Source: Pseudoruegeria sp. HB172150
GTDB lineage: Bacteria > Pseudomonadota > Alphaproteobacteria > Rhodobacterales > Rhodobacteraceae
Length of the DNA: 64,000 nucleotides
Direction: 5' to 3'
NCBI RefSeq assembly: GCF_013184805.1
Contig: NZ_JAATNG010000003.1
Coordinates: forward strand, 1-64,000
Shown here: piece by piece, positions 35,809-45,394 of the stretch
How the letters are laid out: every line of letters starts with the position of its first letter
Numbering within the stretch: position 1 is the first letter of the stretch
The notes under the pieces: generated by a model
Database searches by the model: none
What the model was told of the DNA's origin: nothing
Seen by the model: the letters and a program-made list of their open reading frames with translations, nothing else
Made by a program: the position numbers and the translations under genes

Positions 35809-36115
35809 GGCGAATTTTCCGGTAACCAGTAAAGCGACTCTGTCCAGACAATCGGGCTTTTTTGGGGCAGGAGAGGGCTGAGACCGGACCCATTCCGGGA
35901 ACACGGAAGAAAAGACTCAATCCTTTCAACCACAGGGAGATCCTTCATCAATAAACGTTTTGGGCCTGTGTCGTTTCGTACAGGCCCTCTGCCCGTTTCC
36001 CCGCCCAAAACGATCCGCGGGAAAACCAAGATATTGTCGGGCTACCATCCAAATCTCGCCCGAATTCGATTTCATAGATTTCCCGGTAGGGGCCGAAAAG
36101 CGAGACGAGTAGGAT
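35809..36115. other. Intergenic region with hairpin between VanZ-like and LysR genes
   Basis: Divergent promoters for both neighbours are expected. The only clear structure is an 8-bp stem GGGCCTGT/ACAGGCCC (35962-35969 with 35980-35987). There is no T-run on either side and no coding frame I trust. Confidence 0.45.
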
Positions 36116-37021
36116 ATGGACAGACTAACGGAAATGGAGGCCTTCGCGACGGTCGTGGACCAAGGGGGGTTCACCGACGCTGCCAAGAAAATGGGGATCT
36201 CTAAATCCGCTGTGTCAAAGCATGTGTCGTCTCTTGAGGCGCGCCTTGGCGCGCGGCTTCTGAACCGCACGACCCGGCGTGTCAGCCCGACGGAAATCGG
36301 GCTTGCTTATTACGACCGCGCTCGGCGCGTGCTGAACGACGCGGGCGAAGCAGATGCACTCGTAACCTCGATGCAGTCGGCGCCGTCCGGTCTTCTGCGG
36401 ATCAGTGTTGCGACCGATTTCGGCGTCAATCACCTGTCGCCGGTGCTTGGAGAATTCCTGTCCGACTTCCCGGAAGTCACGGTGAACATGGTTCTGAACA
36501 ACCGTTATGTCGAACTGATCTCCGAAGGATTCGACATGGCTGTGCGGATCGGCGAGCTGGAAGATTCCACGCTGCGCGCCCGCAAGCTGACCGAAACCAC
36601 CAAGCGGATGATCGGAGCGCCGTCTTATTTCCAGAAATACGGCCGCCCGATGAAGATCGACGATCTGAACGAGCACAAGCTGTTGCATTATTCCAGCCAG
36701 GCTTCCGGCAATGTCTGGCGGCTGACCGCGCCGTCGGGTGAGAAGCGGCAGGTTCGTACCGCCGGCTGGCTGAGCGTCAACGACGGGCAATCGCTGCTGA
36801 ATGCGGCGATCTCCGGTCTCGGCATCGCCTATCTTCCGAGCTTCCTCTATGCGGAGGCCATGGAGCAGGGGATGGTCGAAGAGGCGATCCCGGACCTGCC
36901 GGTCGAGACGCAGGGGATCTACGCGGTTTACCCGCCGGGCCGGTTTACCCAGCCCAAGGTGCGCGCCTTCATCGATTTTCTGGTACACCACTTCGCGGAC
37001 AAAGGTCCCGACAACTGGTAG
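36116..37021 (+). CDS. LysR-family transcriptional regulator
   Basis: 301 residues. It opens MDRLTEMEAFATVVDQGGFTDAAKKM with the winged HTH KMGISKSAVSKHVSSLEARLGARLLNRTTR in residues 20-55, then a LysR substrate-binding domain (VNMVLNNRYVELISEGFDMAVRIGEL). It is of the CrgA/DsdC-like subgroup that often regulates a neighbouring oxidoreductase; none is adjacent, so the target is unknown. Confidence 0.93.
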   Translation: MDRLTEMEAFATVVDQGGFTDAAKKMGISKSAVSKHVSSLEARLGARLLNRTTRRVSPTEIGLAYYDRARRVLNDAGEADALVTSMQSAPSGLLRISVATDFGVNHLSPVLGEFLSDFPEVTVNMVLNNRYVELISEGFDMAVRIGELEDSTLRARKLTETTKRMIGAPSYFQKYGRPMKIDDLNEHKLLHYSSQASGNVWRLTAPSGEKRQVRTAGWLSVNDGQSLLNAAISGLGIAYLPSFLYAEAMEQGMVEEAIPDLPVETQGIYAVYPPGRFTQPKVRAFIDFLVHHFADKGPDNW

Positions 37022-37046
37022 AAACGCCCGCTTCCCTCCAGGGTGC

Positions 37047-37994
37047 TTACTGGGTCGAGGTGAGGATCACCTCGACCCTTCTGTTTCGCGTGCGGCCCTC
37101 CGGCGTCAGGTTGCTGGCGCGCGGGGCAAGGTAGCCCACGCCCTCGGCCGAAACCTGTCCGCGCGGAATCTCGTAGTCACCTACCAGCCGGTCCAGCACC
37201 GCCGCGGCGCGACGACGGGACAGGGCAATATTGTTGGCCAGCGGACCTTCGGCATCCGTATGACCGACGAGCATGATTGTCCGGTCGGGATTGGCCTGCA
37301 GGTAGGTTGCAAGGTTTTCCAAAGAATCGAACCGTTCCGATCCAAGTTTCGACGACCCCGTAACGAAGGCCAGATCGCCGAGTGTCGCGTGGCCCTGGCT
37401 TTCCAGCTGATCGCCGACGGGCCCGGATCGTTCCGGCATAACTGGGGTGGTTGCTGCCGGAGTCTTGGTCGAAGCGGTTAAAGTCGCGCTGGCCAGCTGC
37501 TCACCCACATGGGTGAACTGGACGAACCCAGATTTACCGGAGCGGCTGACGAGAAGGCTTACGAACTCCTCATCACTCTCATTCTCACCACGCTTAGCGG
37601 CAAAGTACCGGAAATCGCCCAGGTTCACATGCATTTCCGGCTCTGGCAGCACGTCGATTCCATAACGGAAGTCGAAACCGCCGCATTTGTCCGTTTCGCA
37701 TTCGAATATCGGGGTGAATCCCGCATTGGTGAGCTGTTCCCGCAGCGATGCAAGAATTTCCATCGTCGTACGTTGGCCACCGCCGAGTTTCCACGCGGTC
37801 TGCTCCAGCCGCCCTTCTGCCGTGACTCCATCGATGGCGCCCGAGACAAATGGCGCCGTAGGCAGGAAGTGGCTGCTGCCGTCAACAATCCGCTGAGCGT
37901 TGCGCGCGGCATCGGCGGGCATGACCAGTTCCTGCGCGGTCGCGGAGTGGCCGACAAACAGCGCCATCGCGGATATGAACGTAACAATCTTCAT
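37047..37994 (-). CDS. OmpA-family outer membrane/periplasmic protein
   Basis: 315 residues with a signal peptide (cut near HSATAQ), a DUF4892-like N-terminal part (ARNAQRIVDGSSHF) and a C-terminal OmpA peptidoglycan-binding domain: LENLATYLQANPDRTIMLVGHTDAEG, ALSRRRAAAVLDRLV and RNRRVEVIL. The key Asp/Arg pair is present. It likely anchors to the cell wall. It overlaps the upstream CMD gene by 4 bases. Confidence 0.9.
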   Translation of the reverse strand: MKIVTFISAMALFVGHSATAQELVMPADAARNAQRIVDGSSHFLPTAPFVSGAIDGVTAEGRLEQTAWKLGGGQRTTMEILASLREQLTNAGFTPIFECETDKCGGFDFRYGIDVLPEPEMHVNLGDFRYFAAKRGENESDEEFVSLLVSRSGKSGFVQFTHVGEQLASATLTASTKTPAATTPVMPERSGPVGDQLESQGHATLGDLAFVTGSSKLGSERFDSLENLATYLQANPDRTIMLVGHTDAEGPLANNIALSRRRAAAVLDRLVGDYEIPRGQVSAEGVGYLAPRASNLTPEGRTRNRRVEVILTSTQ

Positions 37995-38566
37995 CGGGCG
38001 GCCGCGTGATATTCCGGGTTCGGCCGCATGTCGACAGCAGAAGCCACCCGATTGGTCATGTTGAAGAAAGCGGCCACCGAAGCGATGTCGAAGATATCGC
38101 GTTCGGTGAAACCCTTATCGCGCAATACATCCCGGTCTGCTTCCTCGACCGTGTAGCTCGCCATCGTCAGCTTTTCGGCGAATTCGAGCATAGCTTTCTG
38201 CCGTGGCTCTAGCCGTGCGCTACGGAAATTGAACGCCATATGCTCGCCCAGCACCGGATCACCGGACAGTTCCCGCACGGCGGCACCATGCGCGACAAGA
38301 CAATACCAGCACTTGTTGATGGAACTGACCACTACCGCGATCATCTCACGCTCGAGTTTCGACAACCCGCTCTCGCCCAGCATCAGGTCGTTATACATGC
38401 CGGTGAATGCGTTGAGCTTGTCGATGTCGAAGGCGTAAGCCTTCAGCACATTCGGAACCATCCCAAGCTTTTCATCGCAGATCGCGAAATACTTCTGCGT
38501 GGCCTCTGGCAGAGGATCGACCATAGGAAGGTCGAGCGCGATGATCGGCTCTTCTTGCTGCTGCAA
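37991..38566 (-). CDS. CMD/AhpD-like peroxidase-related protein
   Basis: 191 residues with the AhpD-type motif SINKCWYCLVAHGAAVRELSG (CxxC...H) near 82-96, characteristic of 'uncharacterised peroxidase-related enzymes'. It could reduce peroxides with the CWYC thiols or act as a redox partner. It is translationally coupled to the OmpA-like gene, an unusual pairing. Confidence 0.9.
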   Translation of the reverse strand: MQQQEEPIIALDLPMVDPLPEATQKYFAICDEKLGMVPNVLKAYAFDIDKLNAFTGMYNDLMLGESGLSKLEREMIAVVVSSINKCWYCLVAHGAAVRELSGDPVLGEHMAFNFRSARLEPRQKAMLEFAEKLTMASYTVEEADRDVLRDKGFTERDIFDIASVAAFFNMTNRVASAVDMRPNPEYHAAAR

Positions 38567-38593
38567 AGACTGCTCCGGGCCCGGGTTGGAACG

Positions 38594-39313
38594 TTATTTT
38601 ACTCGGTAATGGTAGTATCCGACGACCTGCATGCCGAGAGAAGTGTAAAGGGGATTTGCCTTTTCATTTGAGCGGGTTACCGCCAAGGAAAAAACCGTTG
38701 CTCCCTGATCTTGTGCCCAATGTGCGGCCTGCCGCAGGATATTGCTGCCAACCCCCTGACGGCGGTGAGAAGGAACAACTTCAACTGAATGAATCATTGC
38801 AGTTTGTTTCAGGCACGCGATGAACCCGGCGCCGGCCGGCTGATCGTTGTGGCGCGCCAGAATGCTTGTTTTTGGCCCCTGAACCCTGTCCATGACGGCA
38901 CATCGTTCCGGTCCGATCCCGGCCTCGCGCCAGATATCCTTTTGGATCGCCAGAGGCGGCCAGATCGAAAAGGCCGAAACCGGCGGAACTTTTTCGGAGG
39001 TGAGTTCGCCGATATCAATCGCGTAAAGCGCAACCGGATCGTGAATGCGGTAGCCCTGCCTTTCAAGCAGCGCGTCCAGCTGGGCATCGCCTTCCCGGAT
39101 CATGAATAGCGTCTTTTGTCCCAGATCGCGCATCGCCTTTTCGGCCATGGCGAGGTCGGACGGGTCGAACGACGGTTCTGCGGTGGCCGCGGAAACTCGC
39201 TGGCCTCCACCCCCACCTTCGCGGATCATCCAGGGTCCGACGCGAAATGCGCGAACCGGTGCCCAGGTACCCTCGACGACAGGATAAAGGTCCGGGCCGG
39301 CGGGCAGAATCAT
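38594..39313 (-). CDS. GNAT-family N-acetyltransferase
   Basis: 239 residues with the acetyl-CoA motif SVEVVPSHRRQGVGSNILRQAAHWA near 180 and NEKANPLYTSLGM at the end. The N-terminal 100 residues are a second, degenerate GNAT-like or extension region. Substrate unknown. It overlaps cinA-like by 4 bases (39310-39313). Confidence 0.87.
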   Translation of the reverse strand: MILPAGPDLYPVVEGTWAPVRAFRVGPWMIREGGGGGQRVSAATAEPSFDPSDLAMAEKAMRDLGQKTLFMIREGDAQLDALLERQGYRIHDPVALYAIDIGELTSEKVPPVSAFSIWPPLAIQKDIWREAGIGPERCAVMDRVQGPKTSILARHNDQPAGAGFIACLKQTAMIHSVEVVPSHRRQGVGSNILRQAAHWAQDQGATVFSLAVTRSNEKANPLYTSLGMQVVGYYHYRVK

Positions 39314-40041
39314 GCGGGAATTCCGCCCAATTCAGCAATCAACTCGCTGGCGGCAGCATCTATCAGGCTGGCGTCATGCCCGCGTAGCACGATGTTGGAC
39401 CCGGAGCCGCCTTGCCCCTGAAACGGGTAGGACCCGATAGTCAGGTCCGGAAAGCGTTTGGCCAGTGCGTTCAGCGGACCGGCGATATCGCCCTCCGGCA
39501 TCTCGATGCGAACCGCGCGGGATTGCAGCGGTGCACCGCCGGTCAGGGTTGGCAGAATGGTCGCCACCATGGCAGCGAAAATCGCCGGCACACCGGCCAT
39601 GACGTGAACGTTCTCCATCGTGAATCCCGGTGCAGCGGAAACCGGGTTGTCGATCAGGTCCGCCCCGTCGGGGATGCGAGCCATCCGCAACCGCGCCTCG
39701 TTCAACTCCGTTCCGTTGCGGTCGTAATGCGCTTGCAGGATAGCCCGCGCATCGTCACGCACGTCGATATGCGCGCCGAACGCCGCGGCAATTGCATCCG
39801 CCGTGATGTCGTCATGTGTCGGTCCGATTCCGCCCGACGTGAAAACCGTGTCACGGGCCGCCCGCAGCGCGTTCACCGCAGCCACGATGGCGTCGTGGTC
39901 GTCCGAAACGATGCGTACTTCCTTCAGGTCGATCCCCACACCGGCCAGTTCGACGGCCAGGTGATGCATGTTTGCGTCGCGGGTACGTCCGGAAAGTATC
40001 TCGTCCCCGATGACAAGCATCGCGGCAGTAGGGTTCGGCAT
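39310..40041 (-). CDS. Molybdopterin-binding/CinA N-terminal domain protein
   Basis: 243 residues comprising only the COG1058 half of CinA: MLVIGDEILSGRTRDANMHHLA, DHDAIVAAVNAL, FTSGGIGPTHDDITADAIAAAFG. The C-terminal NMN deamidase half of full CinA is absent. COG1058 has ADP-ribose pyrophosphatase activity in some bacteria. Start at MPNPTAAM follows CGGAGACC. Divergent from sfsA. Confidence 0.9.
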   Translation of the reverse strand: MPNPTAAMLVIGDEILSGRTRDANMHHLAVELAGVGIDLKEVRIVSDDHDAIVAAVNALRAARDTVFTSGGIGPTHDDITADAIAAAFGAHIDVRDDARAILQAHYDRNGTELNEARLRMARIPDGADLIDNPVSAAPGFTMENVHVMAGVPAIFAAMVATILPTLTGGAPLQSRAVRIEMPEGDIAGPLNALAKRFPDLTIGSYPFQGQGGSGSNIVLRGHDASLIDAAASELIAELGGIPA

Positions 40042-40106
40042 GGTGGTCTCCGTCCAAGTGGCGGTTTCTTGTAGAAGATATCCGCCGCTCGTGTAAGGCA
40101 ATCGCC

Positions 40107-40817
40107 ATGCGTTTCAACACCCCGCTGATCCCCGCCCGCCTGATCCGACGTTACAAACGGTTCCTCGCGGATGCATTGCTGGAGGACGGGCGTGAAGTCG
40201 TCGCGCATTGCGCCAATCCCGGCAGCATGATGGGGCTGGCCGAGCCGGGTTTGCGGATCTGGCTTGAACCGAACGACGACCCCAAGAAAAAGCTGAAATT
40301 CGGCTGGCGGCTTGTGGAACACGAGAACGGTCATTTCACCGGTGTCGACACCGCTTTGCCCAACAGGATGCTGAAGGCCGCGCTCATTGCAAGGGAAGTC
40401 CCCGCGCTGGCAGACTATCCAAACGTGCGGGCCGAAGTGAAATACGGCGAGAAGAGCCGCGTCGATTTCCTGCTACAGGCCGAGGGGTTGTTGGATGCTT
40501 ATGTCGAGGTGAAATCGGTGACACTCAGCCGTTCGCCCGGGATTTCGGAGTTTCCGGACTCTGTGACGGCCCGCGGCGCCAGGCACATGGCGGAACTGGC
40601 GGCGATGGCCGCGGCGGGTCACAGGGCCATGGTTCTGTTCCTCGTCCAGCGCACCGACGCCCGGGAGGTCCGCGTTGCCGCGGATATCGACCCCGCTTAC
40701 GCAGCCGCATTGACACAGGCGCATGCGGCTGGCGTGGAAATCATCGCCCACGGAACGTCGATTACGCCCGGGGGCGTGACGCTCGGCCCGCAACTGCCCT
40801 TTTCGCTGCCCAGTTGA
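40107..40817 (+). CDS. sfsA: Sugar fermentation stimulation protein SfsA
   Basis: 236 residues. Characteristic blocks are RRYKRFLADALLEDG, AHCANPGSMMGLAEPG, YGEKSRVDFLL and FPDSVTARGARHMAEL. A nuclease-like fold and DNA binding are reported for the family, but its role is unclear. Divergent from the cinA-like gene by 65 bases. Confidence 0.93.
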   Translation: MRFNTPLIPARLIRRYKRFLADALLEDGREVVAHCANPGSMMGLAEPGLRIWLEPNDDPKKKLKFGWRLVEHENGHFTGVDTALPNRMLKAALIAREVPALADYPNVRAEVKYGEKSRVDFLLQAEGLLDAYVEVKSVTLSRSPGISEFPDSVTARGARHMAELAAMAAAGHRAMVLFLVQRTDAREVRVAADIDPAYAAALTQAHAAGVEIIAHGTSITPGGVTLGPQLPFSLPS

Positions 40818-40920
40818 CCAATAGTCGTTAACGCGGCGTTTCCGCTCGTCTATTGACAATTCGGCCACAAGCACTGGTTTCCGGAGCCTCCGTGGCCTAT
40901 GTACCGACGATAACTTCGAG

Positions 40921-41745
40921 ATGGAGCAAGACGTGGACGAGACGAGCCGGGGACGGCTGACAAAGGACGGCATCCGCATTTACGAACCGGCGGATTTTGC
41001 CGGTATGCACAATGCGGGGCAGGTCGCGGCACAGATCCTCGACGATATCGCGCCCATGATCGCGCCGGGCCGTACCACCGGCGAAATCGACGATGCCATC
41101 ACTCGTATGGTCGAAGCAGCTGGCGCGGAGTCGGCCACTATCGGCTATAAGGGTTATCAGCACGCCAGCTGCATCAGCGTGAACCACGTCGTCTGCCACG
41201 GCATTCCTGGGCCGAAGGTCCTGAAGGATGGTGACATCCTGAACATCGACGTGACCGTCATCGTTGACGGCTGGTATGGCGATACCAGCCGGATGTATGT
41301 CGCGGGCCGCCTGCCCCGGAAATCCGAGCGTCTGGTCCAGGTCACCCACGATGCCCTTTTCAAGGGGATCGAGGCGGTTAAGCCAGGCAATACCTTCGGC
41401 GACATCGGTCACGCGATCCAGACCTTCGTCGAAGGCGAACGCATGTCGGTTGTACGCGACTTCTGCGGCCACGGGCTGGGTCGCGTTTTCCACGCGCCGC
41501 CGAACGTCTTGCACTACGGTCGCCCGGGAACCGGCCCGATCCTTGAGGAAGGCATGTTCTTTACCATCGAACCGATGGTGAACCTGGGCCGGCCGGAGAC
41601 CAAGGTGCTTGCCGACGACTGGACCGCCGTGACCCGCGACAAGTCGCTATCGGCTCAGTTCGAACATTCGGTCGGCGTGACGGCAGACGGCGTTGAAATC
41701 TTCACCCTGTCACCGGGCAACAAGTTCCACCCGACCTACGACTGA
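40921..41745 (+). CDS. map: Type I methionine aminopeptidase
   Basis: 274 residues. It removes N-terminal Met with two metals bound by Asp (NIDVTVIVDGWYGDTSRMY), His (GHGLGRVFH), Glu (FTIEPMVN) and a last Glu (AQFEHSVGV). The CISVNHVVCHGIPG segment is diagnostic. ATG 40921 and GTG 40933 are both possible starts; GTG has a better-spaced GGAG. It overlaps the convergent NlpC gene by 10 bases. Confidence 0.95.
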   Translation: MEQDVDETSRGRLTKDGIRIYEPADFAGMHNAGQVAAQILDDIAPMIAPGRTTGEIDDAITRMVEAAGAESATIGYKGYQHASCISVNHVVCHGIPGPKVLKDGDILNIDVTVIVDGWYGDTSRMYVAGRLPRKSERLVQVTHDALFKGIEAVKPGNTFGDIGHAIQTFVEGERMSVVRDFCGHGLGRVFHAPPNVLHYGRPGTGPILEEGMFFTIEPMVNLGRPETKVLADDWTAVTRDKSLSAQFEHSVGVTADGVEIFTLSPGNKFHPTYD

Positions 41746-42575
41746 TCCGTCAGCCTGCGGCGATGGGTAACCGGCCCGTCGCCCTGAGCCTCTATCCGCT
41801 GGATCGCCTTATCGAAGGGCTCGTAAGCCACCGCCATATGGTGCGCGTTGGCGTGGATCATCGTGTCGGTGTCGACCATCATCGCGACGTGCCCCTTCCA
41901 GAAGATCAGGTCGCCGCGCTGTAACGGCGCCTGCTCGGGGATCTCCTGTCCCAGCACTTCCTGCTGATCACTGTCCCCCGGACAATCGCGGCCCGAGGCG
42001 ATCAGGGCCGCCTGCACCAGACCGGAGCAATCTATCCCCCGCGGGCTGTTGCCGCCCCATAGATACGGCGCACCATAGAATAACTGAGCGGCAGTCACCG
42101 GATCGGCAAAGCGCTTGTCGATGGGCCAGAGATGAGATTTCGGGATGTAGAGGCCGTCGGCAGTTTCAAAAAATTTCGGCTGGTGCGACACCACCGTGAC
42201 GGCCGCTCCGAAGCACAGGTCCATCACCTGCGGCACCTTCATGTCCGGTTCGGGGTAAGCCTGAGAACCGGGCACCGCGACCCAATGAGTCGGCTCTGGC
42301 GCTGCTTCGCGCAGCGCATCCTCCTCGACGTACCCGACATAGCTGTCCTTCACGGACTGCACATAGGCGAACCCCTCATGGCGCTCGTAAACTGTCACTG
42401 TGTCGCCAAGCCAAAGCTGCCGGTCCCGCCGTCCGCCGGGATTACGCCACAGATCGGCTATCGGCAGGGCAACCCTCGCGGTTTCGCCCTCGACGAACGA
42501 GTCCGCCTCGATCTGGCCCTTTAGATGCTCAGCGGCGACACGTGAATTCGCGGGTATCAGCCTGTGATCGCTCAC
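41736..42575 (-). CDS. NlpC/P60 cell-wall peptidase with SH3-like N-terminus
   Basis: 279 residues. Bacterial SH3-like repeats occupy about 35-155; the C40 peptidase follows with Cys183 (GIDCSGLVQAA), His229 (WKGHVAMM) and His241. It hydrolyses peptidoglycan peptides (D-Glu/meso-DAP type). No signal peptide, which fits a muropeptide-recycling role beside the aminopeptidase. GTG start overlaps its stop (GTGA). Confidence 0.92.
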   Translation of the reverse strand: MSDHRLIPANSRVAAEHLKGQIEADSFVEGETARVALPIADLWRNPGGRRDRQLWLGDTVTVYERHEGFAYVQSVKDSYVGYVEEDALREAAPEPTHWVAVPGSQAYPEPDMKVPQVMDLCFGAAVTVVSHQPKFFETADGLYIPKSHLWPIDKRFADPVTAAQLFYGAPYLWGGNSPRGIDCSGLVQAALIASGRDCPGDSDQQEVLGQEIPEQAPLQRGDLIFWKGHVAMMVDTDTMIHANAHHMAVAYEPFDKAIQRIEAQGDGPVTHRRRLTDQS

Positions 42576-43957
42576 AGGTTCAACAGCCCCGGAAGCGCCT
42601 GCAGGATCGCCCGCGCTCCTTGTCCTACACCGCCTTTGGGACGTGCCGGCGCGTCAGCGGGCTGCCACCCGTAGACGTCGAAATGCGCGTATCTCGCCGT
42701 ATCAGTTACGAAACGTCGCAGGAACAGCGCCGCTGTGATTGACCCGGCGAACCCGCCGCGCGGCGCGTTATCCAGATCGGCTATACCCGGTTCGATCATG
42801 TCCTCGTAGGGCAGGTGATAGGGCAGTTCCCAAACCGGATCGGCCGCCGCAGTCCCGCCCGCGCGAATGGCAGCGGCCAACGCCGCATCCGTGGCAAAGA
42901 AGGGTGCAATATCCGGGCCCACGGCAACACGTGCGGCCCCGGTCAGCGTAGCCATTGAGATCAGCAGGTCGGGAGGCGTCTCGTCCGCCAGGGCCAAGGC
43001 ATCGGCAAGGACGAGCCTTCCTTCGGCATCCGTGTTGTTCACTTCCACCGTCAGCCCCTTGCGAGACATCAGGATATCGCTGGGCCGGAACGCGTTTCCG
43101 GAGATCGAGTTTTCCACAGCCGGGATCAGAACGCGAAGTTTCACCGGCAATCCCAGGCCCATTATCATATGCGCGAGCCCCAGCACGGTCGCGGCGCCAC
43201 CCATGTCTTTCTTCATCAAGAGCATCGAAGCGGGCGGCTTGATGTCCAATCCGCCGGTGTCGAAACAGACACCTTTGCCTACCAGCGTCAGGGTAGGACC
43301 TTCGGTACCCCAGGTAAGTTCGATCAGACGCGGGTGAGAGGCGGAAGCGCGCCCGACCGCGTGGATCATCGGAAAGTTCTCATCCAGTAGCGCGTCGCCG
43401 GTAACCACATCGCAACCCGCACCGAAATCTCCCGCAAGGTCGCGCACGGCTTCTTCCAGCGCATCCGGACCCATGTCGCTGGTCGGCGTGTTGATCAGAT
43501 CCCGGGTCAGCGCCTCTCCCGCCGCGATGATTTCCAGCCGTTTCGCATCTACATCGGCGGGCGCTAGCAGTGCCGCACCGGGCGCCACCGCATCGCGATA
43601 CCGGTCGAACCGGTAGCGTGAGAGCAGCCAGCCCAGAGCGTTCTCGTCGAGTTCAACCTTCGACAGCCCGGCAACTAGGCGATAGTTGCCCTCCGGCAGC
43701 GCCTGCTGTGCACGGGCCAGTGCAAAGCGCGATCTCGACCGGGCGGCAGAGGTGCCGTAGCCCATGACTGCAGCATCCGGCATTCCGTTTTCATTCGGCA
43801 GGACAAGGACCTTGCCCAGCGTTCCCTTGAACCCGTTTGCAACCACCCAACTCCGCTGCCGCTCGGACAAACCGGAAAGCCAGTCGTCGAACCCGTCCGC
43901 CGACACGACGTGCAGCGGAATGGCATCGGAGGAGTCTTCGGCGAAGGTCAGTGACAT
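42572..43957 (-). CDS. Leucyl aminopeptidase family (M17) peptidase
   Basis: 461 residues. Metal ligands and catalytic residues sit in LVGKGVCFDTGGLDIKPP and in NTDAEGRLVLADALA, the M17 signature. The SISGNAFRPSDILMSRKG block fits. It probably degrades peptides, coupled here with an NlpC/P60 enzyme, suggesting muropeptide or cell-wall peptide turnover. Confidence 0.94.
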   Translation of the reverse strand: MSLTFAEDSSDAIPLHVVSADGFDDWLSGLSERQRSWVVANGFKGTLGKVLVLPNENGMPDAAVMGYGTSAARSRSRFALARAQQALPEGNYRLVAGLSKVELDENALGWLLSRYRFDRYRDAVAPGAALLAPADVDAKRLEIIAAGEALTRDLINTPTSDMGPDALEEAVRDLAGDFGAGCDVVTGDALLDENFPMIHAVGRASASHPRLIELTWGTEGPTLTLVGKGVCFDTGGLDIKPPASMLLMKKDMGGAATVLGLAHMIMGLGLPVKLRVLIPAVENSISGNAFRPSDILMSRKGLTVEVNNTDAEGRLVLADALALADETPPDLLISMATLTGAARVAVGPDIAPFFATDAALAAAIRAGGTAAADPVWELPYHLPYEDMIEPGIADLDNAPRGGFAGSITAALFLRRFVTDTARYAHFDVYGWQPADAPARPKGGVGQGARAILQALPGLLNL

Positions 43958-44040
43958 GGGAGGGTCCGGTCTCAGGGCAAATTCGCCCCGAGCCTAGTCT
44001 TTCGCCCGTTGCCTACAAGTCCTGACTTCGCGGCGGGCAA

Positions 44041-44418
44041 TTATCCCGCCGGCACCTGCGCATCCCAGATCGCGACGAGCGATTGCTCTCCGACCCGCTG
44101 CAACCGGGCGACCGTGGCGGCTAGTGCTGCAACATCGCACATGCAGCACAACGCGATGACATCACCGGCGACACGAACCAGAAGCTGCATGCCCAGCCGT
44201 TTTGCGACACCCTGAAGACCGAGCGCGTGAAGGCGCAACCTGGCAGGATCGCCCTCGGTCCACGCGTCATTGCATTCGCAGAGGAGCACCGCCAGATCCT
44301 CCATCGCGGCACTCAAAGCCACTTCCCCGTGCTCAGGCCCCAAAGTCAGCCAGATCTTTTCCAGACGCTCGACCATCAGCCCAACATCTTCACATGGCAA
44401 TAGCTTGCGCACTTGCAT
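44041..44418 (-). CDS. Hypothetical Hpt-like helical protein
   Basis: 125 residues, mostly helical, with MVERLEKIWLTLGPEHGEVALSAAMEDLAV and GLQGVAKRLGMQLLVRVAGDVIALC. The pattern of helices resembles a phosphotransfer (Hpt) bundle, but a clear phosphorylatable His motif is not evident. It is divergent from the carbonic anhydrase, a pairing I recall in other Rhodobacterales. Confidence 0.7.
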   Translation of the reverse strand: MQVRKLLPCEDVGLMVERLEKIWLTLGPEHGEVALSAAMEDLAVLLCECNDAWTEGDPARLRLHALGLQGVAKRLGMQLLVRVAGDVIALCCMCDVAALAATVARLQRVGEQSLVAIWDAQVPAG

Positions 44419-44562
44419 TCATCTCACCCCGAAATTCAGCCCCACCGCGCGGCAATCTGCTATGGGAGGACCAAGAATTCGTTGATGACACTTGGAAAAC
44501 TTCCTCGAATTTCCCAAAATTACCTCTTAGGGAAAGTGCGCGACAGGAAACAGGACCGAGTG

Positions 44563-45213
44563 ATGATCGTAGCAAAGCCGCTGCCCGGCTATCTCGTGAC
44601 CCGCTATCAGGGGTGGAGGGCCACCACCTATTCCGAAAACAAGGCGTGGTACCGCCGCCTAGCGGACGAGGGTCAGCGCCCGCGTGCAATGATCATATCC
44701 TGCTGCGACAGCCGGGTGCACGTAACCTCGATCTTCGGCGCAGATCAGGGCGAGATGTTCATTCACCGCAACATCGCCAATCTCGTGCCGCCGCATGAAC
44801 CGGATGGCGAGGCGCATGGTACTTCCGCAGCGGTAGAATACGCGGTGACAGCCCTGAAGGTGGCGAACATCGTCGTGATGGGTCATTCGAACTGCGGCGG
44901 CGTAAAAGGATGCCACGATATGTGCTCGGGCGCCGCACCGGAGCTGGAAGAGAAATCCAGTTTCGTCGGACGCTGGATGGATATCCTACGTCCCGGCTAC
45001 GAGCGGGTTAAGGATATTTCAGATCCTAAGGACCGGACCGTGGCGCTGGAGTTCGAGGCGGTCAAGGTCAGCCTAGAGAACCTGATGACATTCCCCTTCG
45101 TGCAAGAAGCTGTCGCTGCAGAAGAACTGGCGCTGCACGGGCTCTGGAACGACATCGGGAAAGGCGAGCTGCTGTGCTACGTTCCGGAAACGGGCAAGTT
45201 CGAGCCGGTCTAG
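44563..45213 (+). CDS. Beta-class carbonic anhydrase
   Basis: 216 residues. Zinc ligands are Cys47 (CCDSR with Asp49/Arg51), His108 and Cys111 (GHSNCGG). It interconverts CO2 and bicarbonate. Start ATG 44563 follows AGGACCGAG; the frame extends upstream to 44413 without support. Confidence 0.95.
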   Translation: MIVAKPLPGYLVTRYQGWRATTYSENKAWYRRLADEGQRPRAMIISCCDSRVHVTSIFGADQGEMFIHRNIANLVPPHEPDGEAHGTSAAVEYAVTALKVANIVVMGHSNCGGVKGCHDMCSGAAPELEEKSSFVGRWMDILRPGYERVKDISDPKDRTVALEFEAVKVSLENLMTFPFVQEAVAAEELALHGLWNDIGKGELLCYVPETGKFEPV

Positions 45214-45341
45214 TTTTCCGGGATTAACGTGCCGGTCCTCTACCCGTTCTTAACATCCCCGTCGTATACGGCGCGTCAGCGCCCTTCACCGTTTGACATG
45301 TCCGCGATCTTACAGGCGCGGCGTTGTCGGAAAGTTGTATG

Positions 45342-45381
45342 GCGGAACCGGGGAGAGAGTGAGCGAGGGACCCGGTCCCGC
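45342..45381 (-). terminator. Stem-loop after the micro-protein operon
   Basis: 11-bp stem with one mismatch (GCGGAACCGGG at 45342-45352 with CCCGGTCCCGC at 45371-45381), 14 bases past the stop of the last small gene. No T-run follows. Confidence 0.4.
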
Positions 45382-45394
45382 CGTGCCGCATGCA

